Assembly (NCBI GenBank): GCA_020437045.1
Contig: JAGQWV010000326.1
Location: forward strand, 1-6,170
Direction: 5' to 3'
From: Saprospiraceae bacterium
GTDB taxonomy: Bacteria; Bacteroidota; Bacteroidia; Chitinophagales; Saprospiraceae
Length of the DNA: 6,170 nucleotides
Below are positions 1-5,323 of the stretch, piece after piece. Positions within the stretch are counted from its first letter, which is position 1. Each line of letters starts with the position of its first letter. Position numbers and translations under genes: made by a program. The notes below the pieces were generated by a model. The model saw only the letters and a list, made by a program, of their open reading frames with translations. It was not told where the DNA came from and did not search any database.

Positions 1-792
1 TTTCATGCTCTGGAGCAATTGATTAAATCCATAAAGCAAACCATGATGTTCGCGGATGAAATCGGGAGGATGAATCTGGATGCTGATTACCAATTGCTGG
101 GTAAGGGTGACCGGTTGGGACGGTCACTTATAGCGATGCGGGAGAAACTAAAAATCATGAAACTCCAGGAAGAGCAATTGCAATTAATGACCCAGAAATC
201 ACTCCTACAAGGACAGGAGCGGGAACGGGAAAGGCTTTCGAGAGATATGCATGACGGACTGGGACCGCTATTGACTAGCTTAAAGATGATGATCCAGCGG
301 ATCAGAATGATACCCGAGGAGAAAGAAAAGATAAAACAAACCCTTGATGAAACTATCAGTGAAGTGCGTAGGATGACTTACAATCTAATGCCCCAGGCTT
401 TGGTTGATTTTGGAGTCGGAGCCGCTCTGGAAAATCTGGTGAAGATGACCTCCAAAGCATCCGGATTGAATATTCGGTATGCCAATTCCATGAAAGAAAG
501 CCGCCTGCCCGACACGGTCAATATTGGACTCTATCGCATCGCTCAAGAGGCATTAAATAATAGTCTGAAGCATTCAGGAGCTAGTGAAATAAAAATGTCA
601 CTGACTGAGTTTGACGACCGTATTTCCTTTTATTTTGAAGACAATGGGCAGGGATTCGATGTCACCAAATCATATCCTGGATCCGGACTGTTGAATATTA
701 AAGAGAGATGCCGTGTATTAAATGGAATACTCCACATGGAATCTAATCAGGACGGTACCGTTTTAGAAATTGAAATCCCTTTGGAGCTATGA
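1..792 (+). CDS. Sensor histidine kinase, NarL/LiaS class (HAMP + HisKA_3 + HATPase_c), 5' end outside the window
   Basis: This is the C-terminal 263 codons of a membrane histidine kinase. The frame is open to base 1, so the TTG at 19 is not the real start; the sensor region and membrane helices lie upstream. Counting codons from base 1, codons 5-55 look like a HAMP linker (ADEIGRMNLD, then GKGDRLGRSL). A Glu/Gln/Arg-rich coiled coil follows (52-80), then the HisKA_3 H-box RDMHDGLGPLL, with the phospho-accepting His at codon 84 (bases 250-252). The ATPase domain shows an N-box (RIAQEALNNSLKH, 179-191), a G1 box (DNGQGFD, 214-220) and a G2 box (GSGLLNIKER, 227-236). All catalytic motifs are present. 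From family knowledge, it should autophosphorylate on His and pass the phosphate to the regulator encoded next. The stop codon overlaps that gene's ATG as ATGA, so the two are co-transcribed and probably translationally coupled. The signal sensed is unknown. Confidence 0.95.
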   Translation, partial: FHALEQLIKSIKQTMMFADEIGRMNLDADYQLLGKGDRLGRSLIAMREKLKIMKLQEEQLQLMTQKSLLQGQERERERLSRDMHDGLGPLLTSLKMMIQRIRMIPEEKEKIKQTLDETISEVRRMTYNLMPQALVDFGVGAALENLVKMTSKASGLNIRYANSMKESRLPDTVNIGLYRIAQEALNNSLKHSGASEIKMSLTEFDDRISFYFEDNGQGFDVTKSYPGSGLLNIKERCRVLNGILHMESNQDGTVLEIEIPLEL

Positions 793-1421
793 GTAAAATA
801 AAGATAGTGATTGCTGATGACCATCAGCTTTTCCGCGACGGATTAGCGGCATTGTTGTCCACCCAAAATGATTTTGAGATAATGGCGAGTGTGGGTGATG
901 GCAAGGAACTCTTGAAGGTACTGGAACAAGGTGATCTTCCCCATATTGTTTTGCTTGATTTAAGTATGCCCGAAATGGATGGATTTGCTGTACTCAATGT
1001 GGCCCGTAAACAATTTAGAGACGTCAGATTTGTGATCATTTCGATGCATGAAGATGGACTATATGTTGCTAAATGTGTCCGGGCTGGCGCATTTGCCTAT
1101 TTGCTCAAGAATACCGATGATCAGGAATTATTCGATGCATTGCGTCAGGTCTATCAGGGCAATAAATATTTTGACGATCACATTAAGGATCTTATGATTC
1201 AAAATATGGCGCTGGAGGGCAATGAAATTAAACCCTTGTCTGACCGCGAATCAGAAGTCCTTAACTATGTAGCTCAGGGAAAAACTACCAAAGAAATTGC
1301 TTCCATCTTATTCGTCAGTACCCGAACCGTAGAAACACACCGGATGAACATGATGAAAAAATTGGAGGTGCAAAATACTGCTGAGTTGATTCGCAAAGCA
1401 ACCCAACTCCGATTGATCTGA
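789..1421 (+). CDS. Response regulator transcription factor, NarL/FixJ family (REC + LuxR-type HTH)
   Basis: This 210-residue protein has the usual length and order for the NarL family. The receiver domain covers residues 3-120, with the acidic pair D10/D11, phospho-acceptor D57 (VLLDLSMPEMDG), switch residue S85 (FVIISMHED) and conserved K107 (YLLKNT). A linker is followed by a GerE/LuxR-type helix-turn-helix at about 147-208 (LSDRESEVLNYVAQGKTTKEI, then STRTVETHRMNMMKKL), which is near consensus. The ATG overlaps the kinase stop codon by four bases, marking it as that kinase's partner. Phosphorylation of D57 should promote dimerisation and binding to a palindromic DNA site. The inverted repeat that starts two bases after its stop codon is a candidate site for this regulator or a neighbour of it. 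The regulated genes are not known; the small secreted protein gene immediately downstream is the nearest candidate. Confidence 0.97.
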   Translation: MSKIKIVIADDHQLFRDGLAALLSTQNDFEIMASVGDGKELLKVLEQGDLPHIVLLDLSMPEMDGFAVLNVARKQFRDVRFVIISMHEDGLYVAKCVRAGAFAYLLKNTDDQELFDALRQVYQGNKYFDDHIKDLMIQNMALEGNEIKPLSDRESEVLNYVAQGKTTKEIASILFVSTRTVETHRMNMMKKLEVQNTAELIRKATQLRLI

Positions 1422-1423
1422 AT

Positions 1424-1460
1424 ATCCGTATAAATACGGATGTTCTTAATCCGTATTTAT
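1424..1460 (+). repeat. Three-armed inverted repeat (ATCCGTAT arms) after the NarL-type regulator
   Basis: Three copies of ATCCGTAT lie together: direct at 1424-1431, inverted (ATACGGAT) at 1434-1441, and direct at 1449-1456. Arms one and two form an 18-bp perfect palindrome with a 2-base centre. Arms two and three form a perfect 12-bp stem (1430-1441 with 1449-1460) around a 7-base loop, so the two pairings exclude each other in RNA. The repeat begins two bases after the TGA. It could be a transcription end for the kinase/regulator operon, though no T-run follows directly (CCCTGAC comes next). Alternatively it could be a double operator for a dimeric LuxR-type regulator, about 90 bases upstream of the next gene. 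The sequence shows the symmetry; the role is inferred. Confidence 0.7.
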
Positions 1461-1551
1461 CCCTGACTAAATTACCGCTTTTTTGGGATCGCTTTTTAGC
1501 CTTTATCTCTCTTTATTTGTAGTCGTAATAGTTACTAAAATTGAAGTGTAG

Positions 1552-1878
1552 ATGAAGCGATTATTGTTTGTTTTTGTAGGAGTTATGGCTTTTTTAGTGG
1601 TTTCGGCCCAACCAGCTAATGTACAATCAAAACCACGAGCTAAATCAAAAGTCGAAAGAAGTGTATTTAAGCATGCGGTGACGCGTGTAAATCCTGCGCC
1701 AAGAAAAGGACCCAGTGCTAAAAATTATATTAAAAGAGGACAAGTAATCGCCGGAAGGACCTCACCAGTGGTCACCAGTGCCCGGATGTCACTGAAAGGA
1801 CCAGGTGCTAAAAATTACCAGCCCCGGATCAAGCGATCGGGTCCTGATATATTTAGACATAGTAGTAGAAACGAGTGA
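1552..1878 (+). CDS. Small basic secreted protein with repeated GP(S/G)AKNY motif, function unknown
   Basis: I do not recognise a named family for this 108-residue protein. Residues 1-19 are a clear Sec signal peptide: MKR, a hydrophobic core (LLFVFVGVMAFLVV), and a likely signal peptidase I cut after A19 in VVSA-QP. The mature part of about 89 residues is rich in Lys/Arg and Ser/Pro, has no cysteine, and has no predicted membrane helix. The motif KGPSAKNY (52-59) recurs as KGPGAKNY (82-89), exactly 30 codons later, and each copy is followed by a basic stretch (IKRG, RIKRSG). The start is the first ATG of the frame with a good signal peptide; no Shine-Dalgarno motif precedes it, as usual in Bacteroidota. 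It stands alone, 130 bases after the regulator gene, and ends in its own terminator. An envelope or extracellular, perhaps anion- or surface-binding, role is possible but is only a guess from charge. Confidence 0.85.
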   Translation: MKRLLFVFVGVMAFLVVSAQPANVQSKPRAKSKVERSVFKHAVTRVNPAPRKGPSAKNYIKRGQVIAGRTSPVVTSARMSLKGPGAKNYQPRIKRSGPDIFRHSSRNE

Positions 1879-1913
1879 GCATAACCAAAGAGGTTGTGCT
1901 CCTCTTCTTTTTT
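1877..1913 (+). terminator. Rho-independent terminator of the small secreted protein gene
   Basis: A 10-bp stem (1877-1886 GAGCATAACC with 1892-1901 GGTTGTGCTC, one G-U pair, 5-base loop) is followed by a T-rich tail at 1903-1913. A second stem excludes it: AAGAGG (1888-1893) with CCTCTT (1901-1906), loop of 7, running straight into CTTTTTTT. Either can end plus-strand transcription. The first stem starts inside the TGA stop codon. On the minus strand the stem is not followed by a T-run, so it is probably not an efficient terminator for the converging permease gene. Confidence 0.8.
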
Positions 1914-1929
1914 AAGAGATCGTTATTGT

Positions 1930-4161
1930 TTATTCATTTTGCAACGCTTTAGAAGGGTGGGCAAATGCTGCCCTTAGCGTTTCAAAGCTAACCGTAAATA
2001 AAGCAATGACCCATGCGGAAATACAAGCTAACATAAAAACCCACCAATGCAGGGGGGTATGATAGGCAAAATTTTCCAACCATTTATTTACGATCCAGAA
2101 TCCCAATGGCAAGGCAAGGATCATGGCCAACCAAATCGGCTTAGTAAAATCTTTAACCAGAAGAATAACCACACTGGTTACAGATGCTCCAACCACTTTC
2201 CGAATGCTGATTTCTTTCTTTCTTCGTTCTGCCAAAAATGCCGATAGACCAAATAATCCAAGACAGGATATGAAGATTGCTAACAGGGCAAATACTTTCA
2301 CCAGCCGGCCAAGGATCTTCTCCGATTGATATAAATTTGCCAGGTCCTGATCTAAAAATCCATAATCAAAAGGATAGGCCGGATTTAATTTTTGGCTAAT
2401 TTTTTCGAGTGCCGAAATGACCTGATCAGTCTTTCCAGCAGAGGTGCGGATTACCGCATACTGACCATTTTTCTGGTAGCGCAGCACCATCGGGTCAATC
2501 GGTTGCTGAATGGGTTTGAAATGAAAATCTTTAATGACTCCGACTATTGTTCCTTCTCCATCCCACATCCTGAATTTCTTGCCGATGGCTTGTTCGGCAT
2601 CCATGTTCATAATTTCCAGTGCTTTTTCATTTACTATATATTTCCGGTCATCTGTCTTGAAATCAACTGAAAATGTGCGACCGGCTTTAATATGCATTTG
2701 AAAAACATTCAAAAAATGTTCATCGACATCCATGTTGGAAAAGAGCACTTGCTCTTCCGGATTTTTACCTTCCCAGTCGATGTCAATGGTCGCATTGGTC
2801 AGGTAGGTCGGTAGTTCGCCTACCAGGGCATATTGAGCCGTCAGATGGTTCTCAGCAAGAGATGCCCTCAACGCATCCTGATTGTTTTTAATCGGTCCTC
2901 GTAATGGCATATAGACCAGGTTCTCCTGATCGAATCCAAGGTTGCGATCCCTGATGAATAATTGTTGTTGATGGACCGTCAATGTGCCAATAATAAGAAT
3001 AATGGAAAATACAAATTGTACGATGACCAACCCATTGCGAAGATATTGATGACTACCTCCGCTTTCTTTTTGTAGGGAAAAAACCTGGCCCGGCTCGAAC
3101 TTCGACAAATAAAATGCGGGATAGCTTCCCGCTAATATTCCAATGAAGAAAGTCAATCCCAGAATACCGGTTATATATCGGGGGTCCAAATTTCTTATAC
3201 CAAAGTGTTGACCGGTGACCTGGTTGAAGGTGGGGAGAGCCAAAAGAATGATGCCCACGGCGATCAATAGCGAAATGAAGGCAATTAAGGTCGACTCTGT
3301 GAGAAATTGACCAATAAGTTGTAAACGGTGTGCGCCTACTACTTTTCTGAATCCAACCTCACGGGCTCTCCGTGCTGCCCTGGCCGTAGACAAATTCATG
3401 AAATTTATACAGGCAATTAATAAAATAAAAATGGCTGTAAAAAGAAATATATAAACATATTGAATGTCCCCATGACCGGCAACATCACCAAGAAAATCCG
3501 AATGTAAATGTATCCGGTCTAATGGTTGTAGAAAAAAATGAACTTTTAGATCCGGTTCATTTTCGATGAAAAGTTGATTTATTTTGTTGGAGAGTTCTTG
3601 CAATTCCTGTGTGTTGCTGATGGGTTTGGTCAATTTTACATAGGAATAATAGTTGAAATTATCCCAGACGTGTTCCCGGAGATCTCGCTCCGTTCGTGCC
3701 AGATAAGACATCGGTATTAAAAAATCAAATTGTAAATGAGACGGATAGACTGGTTCTGCCAAAATGCCGGTGACCACCAGATCATCCTTATCATCCATTT
3801 TGATTAGCTGCCCCATCGGATCATGGCTTCCAAAATATTTCTGTGCCATCTTTTCTGAAATAATGACACTTTGCGGCTGGTCTAAGGCCAGATGTCTGTC
3901 GCCTTTTGCTAGCGTATAACTAAAAAATTCGAAAAAGTTGGAATCGACAAAGTAGACCGATTTTTCCTCATATTTTTGTTGCCCCACTTCGAAAAGATTT
4001 GTCCGCTGATAGCTCAAGCGCACTGCTTCGGATACTTCAGGAAATCGTTCTTTCATGGCAGGAACTACAGGGGTTGGAGAGACAGCTGCCTGAATATTTT
4101 CCACCTGACAAGTGAGCCGGAAGATGCGTTCGTAGTCTTCCTGAAAACGGTCATAACTCAC
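1930..4161 (-). CDS. MacB/FtsX-like ABC transporter permease, open part of an interrupted gene
   Basis: These 743 codons carry most of a permease with two MacB_PCD periplasmic domains and two FtsX domains, the architecture of Bacteroidota ABC permeases often annotated as antimicrobial-peptide or macrolide exporters. Numbering from the GTG at 4161: first periplasmic domain about 5-225; helices about 234-258, 288-311, 330-352 and 376-394; second periplasmic domain about 410-600; helices about 620-642, 672-694 and 706-728. The paired FtsX signatures are visible: ARRAREVGFRKVVGAHR (262-278) and ERRKKEISIRKVVGAS (645-660). The family normally begins about 45 residues earlier with a membrane helix. 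That sequence is present upstream in the same frame (to 4293) but is separated by a TGA at 4174-4176. The GTG at 4161 is merely the first start-like codon after that stop; the next in-frame ATG is at 4056. A protein starting here would lack helix 1 and probably misplace the first periplasmic domain. No ATP-binding subunit is encoded in the window; in this family it is often elsewhere. Confidence 0.85.
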   Translation of the reverse strand: MSYDRFQEDYERIFRLTCQVENIQAAVSPTPVVPAMKERFPEVSEAVRLSYQRTNLFEVGQQKYEEKSVYFVDSNFFEFFSYTLAKGDRHLALDQPQSVIISEKMAQKYFGSHDPMGQLIKMDDKDDLVVTGILAEPVYPSHLQFDFLIPMSYLARTERDLREHVWDNFNYYSYVKLTKPISNTQELQELSNKINQLFIENEPDLKVHFFLQPLDRIHLHSDFLGDVAGHGDIQYVYIFLFTAIFILLIACINFMNLSTARAARRAREVGFRKVVGAHRLQLIGQFLTESTLIAFISLLIAVGIILLALPTFNQVTGQHFGIRNLDPRYITGILGLTFFIGILAGSYPAFYLSKFEPGQVFSLQKESGGSHQYLRNGLVIVQFVFSIILIIGTLTVHQQQLFIRDRNLGFDQENLVYMPLRGPIKNNQDALRASLAENHLTAQYALVGELPTYLTNATIDIDWEGKNPEEQVLFSNMDVDEHFLNVFQMHIKAGRTFSVDFKTDDRKYIVNEKALEIMNMDAEQAIGKKFRMWDGEGTIVGVIKDFHFKPIQQPIDPMVLRYQKNGQYAVIRTSAGKTDQVISALEKISQKLNPAYPFDYGFLDQDLANLYQSEKILGRLVKVFALLAIFISCLGLFGLSAFLAERRKKEISIRKVVGASVTSVVILLVKDFTKPIWLAMILALPLGFWIVNKWLENFAYHTPLHWWVFMLACISAWVIALFTVSFETLRAAFAHPSKALQNE

Positions 4162-4173
4162 TTCGTTTTTTAT

Positions 4174-4293
4174 TCATAAAAGGATCAAAATGCTGCTAGC
4201 CAGCCCAATGCCAAGTCCGAAGATATTGATCAGGGAAAAAGATTTTTGACGCAGTAGATTTCTCAAGCCGATTTTGAGATAATTTTTGATCAT
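4174..4293 (-). pseudogene. N-terminal segment of the MacB/FtsX-like permease, ended by in-frame TGA at codon 40
   Basis: From the ATG at 4293 the minus strand reads MIKNYLKIGLRNLLRQKSF, then SLINIFGLGIGLASSILILL, then TGA (4174-4176), then IKNEVSYDRF, continuing without frame change into the 743-codon frame that ends at 1930. This is the standard start of the family: an amphipathic KNYLKIGLRNLL segment, then helix 1, then a short loop before SYDRF. Family members often have Trp at the stop position (patterns like LLWVQDELSYDRFH, from memory), so a single TGG-to-TGA change explains it. The complete gene would span 1930-4293, 787 codons, the usual length. No other lesion was found in the rest of the frame, so the change is recent, a sequencing error, or a recoding event. 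The ECF-type promoter upstream supports 4293 as the true start. Confidence 0.85.
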
Positions 4294-4754
4294 AATGTAT
4301 CTGAAGCCTTTGGTGTCAAAAGAATATTCCCCTTATGGGTATTTTGCTACGGGTATATCAGTATGGACGGCTTATGAGGAGAAAGGTTACAAAAAGGACG
4401 TTTTTTGAAATAAAATGAAGTGGTTTTTATATGGCCATGATAGTATTGCCGTCGATTAGTGCTGCTACGAAAAATCCGTCGATTGCTATTAAACAGGAAT
4501 AGGGTATTTTTCCCGGATACGAATCTTCCGTGTATTTTCTCATGACCAGCTTTTTTCGAAGTTATAAGATGTATTTCAGCTGAATTGCCATTAGTAAAAC
4601 AGTTGATTATGCATCCATTTTCAAATATTTTGCAACCTCTGTAATAGTATGGCGGTATGTCATTTGGTTATCTTTAATCTTCTGTCGATAGATTGCTGAC
4701 GATCATAGAGCAAGCCTATCCCGCAACAAGTACAAAAAAGTTTAAAAGAAATAC
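4294..4754. other. 461-base divergent intergenic region, no gene seen
   Basis: This AT-rich spacer separates the minus-strand permease from the plus-strand receiver gene. Start-to-stop frames checked by eye on the plus strand are 16 codons or shorter. No tRNA-like fold or long hairpin was found. On the permease side it holds the ECF-like promoter at 4366-4391. A 9-base direct repeat, CCGTCGATT, occurs at 4449-4457 and 4476-4484 (27 bases apart), with no known meaning. The receiver gene's promoter should be in the right half; I could not identify a convincing TTTG/TAnnTTTG pair of the Bacteroidota housekeeping type. Confidence 0.6.
4366..4391 (-). promoter_or_regulatory. Candidate ECF sigma-factor promoter for the permease gene
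   Basis: Read on the minus strand, TGTAAC (4391-4386) is followed after exactly 16 bases by CGTC (4369-4366). This matches the general ECF-sigma layout of an AAC-containing -35 and a CGTC -10 with 16-17 bases between, as known for Bacillus SigX and SigM. Transcription would begin near 4358, giving a leader of about 65 bases before the ATG at 4293. It points at the permease's natural start, not at the shortened frame. It is a sequence match only; no ECF sigma gene lies in the window. Confidence 0.5.
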
Positions 4755-5135
4755 ATGCTTAAGAAAGTCCTGATCGTAGATGATGAAGTGCATATACGGA
4801 TGTTATTGGAGCAGACGCTTGAAGATCTGATGGATGGGTCTTTACAAATCTGTTTTGCCCAGGATGGTCTCGAGGCGTGGGATACAGTGAGGGACTGGAA
4901 GCCGCATTTGATATTTCTTGATGTTATCTTACCCCATTTGAATGGCTTGGAGCTATGCGAGCGAATCAAGAATCATCCGGAGTTGCATTCGATCTATGTG
5001 GTGATTCTTACTAGTAAAGGGCAGGAACTGGACCGTCAGAAAGGAGTTGAAGTTGGAGCAGATCGATTTATTACCAAACCTTTTGATCCGGATCAGATCC
5101 TCCGGATATCCAAAGAGTTATTGGTGCTGGAATAA
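4755..5135 (+). CDS. Single-domain response regulator (CheY-like receiver)
   Basis: This 126-residue protein is a receiver domain and nothing else. All key residues are present: acidic pair D9/D10 (LIVDDE), phospho-acceptor D56 (LIFLDVILP), switch T86 (VVILTSKG), F105, and K108 followed by Pro (FITKPF). There is no DNA-binding or enzymatic output domain, so by family knowledge it should act by protein-protein contact or as a phosphate shuttle or sink in a phosphorelay. The start is secure: an in-frame TAA lies four codons upstream, and the ATG is preceded by an A-rich stretch. No cognate kinase is adjacent on its left. The propeller sensor gene starts 184 bases downstream on the same strand and may encode its partner if it is a hybrid kinase, but that part is outside the window. 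Confidence 0.95.
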   Translation: MLKKVLIVDDEVHIRMLLEQTLEDLMDGSLQICFAQDGLEAWDTVRDWKPHLIFLDVILPHLNGLELCERIKNHPELHSIYVVILTSKGQELDRQKGVEVGADRFITKPFDPDQILRISKELLVLE

Positions 5136-5206
5136 AACTTGAAATGTAGTGTAACGGAAGCCTATTGCTGATCTTTGTATCGGTTACTGAATTTTAGGTC
5201 GAGTCG

Positions 5207-5323
5207 ATGAAATGGTTAATAAAATGTACCGGACATATTATTAGTTATTTTGGAATTCCAGCCCTAACTTCATTGATTGAGACATCTTTACCGTATTTTT
5301 ACCGGTACTCAAGAGACCAATGA
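5207..5323 (+). CDS. Possible 38-residue leader ORF overlapping the propeller gene start
   Basis: An ATG at 5207 (MKWLIKCTGHIIS...) opens a 38-codon frame that ends in a TGA at 5321-5323. That stop overlaps the ATG of the propeller sensor gene (5320-5322) as ATGA, the same coupling arrangement as in the kinase/regulator pair. The peptide is mildly hydrophobic in its first half and has no known motif. A frame of this length can occur by chance, so it is listed as a possibility: either a leader peptide coupled to the sensor gene or noise. Confidence 0.22.
   Translation: MKWLIKCTGHIISYFGIPALTSLIETSLPYFYRYSRDQ
5287..5307 (+). promoter_or_regulatory. Direct repeat TTTACCG, 11-base spacing, before the propeller gene
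   Basis: TTTACCG occurs at 5287-5293 and again at 5298-5304, one helical turn apart, and the second copy runs into the 8-base palindrome TACCGGTA (5300-5307). A 10-base perfect palindrome, TGGAATTCCA, lies at 5251-5260. Their position 12-70 bases before the ATG at 5320 would suit an operator. No binding protein can be named, and short repeats like these arise by chance. Confidence 0.25.

Noticed and set aside
19..21. TTG as the start of the histidine kinase
   Set aside because: The frame is open to base 1 and the HAMP-like segment begins around it, while the family needs membrane helices upstream. The gene is cut by the window edge.
824..1039. 71-codon open frame antisense to the response regulator
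   Set aside because: It lies wholly inside a highly conserved receiver domain, has no recognisable motif, and is a codon-usage shadow.
1762..1780. Adjacent repeat TCACCAGTG-G-TCACCAGTG within the secreted-protein gene
   Set aside because: It is a short 9-base repeat inside coding sequence and does not produce a repeated peptide in frame; no further structure is built on it.
2047..2670. Several plus-strand open frames of 66-92 codons across the permease
   Set aside because: They are antisense to well-conserved FtsX and MacB_PCD coding sequence and resemble no protein family.
4174..4176. TGA read as Trp under an alternative genetic code
   Set aside because: The kinase, the NarL regulator and the small secreted protein all end in TGA at natural family lengths, and Trp elsewhere in the permease is encoded by TGG. 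The standard code fits.
4663..4695. TTTG-N22-TAGATTG as a Bacteroidota housekeeping promoter for the receiver gene
   Set aside because: The -7 box is one base short of TAnnTTTG and the spacing is off; similar matches occur by chance in this AT-rich stretch.
5151..5187. GTAAC/GTTAC pairing as a terminator for the CheY-like gene
   Set aside because: The stem is only 5 bp with a loop of 27 bases and there is no T-run, so it is not a credible hairpin.
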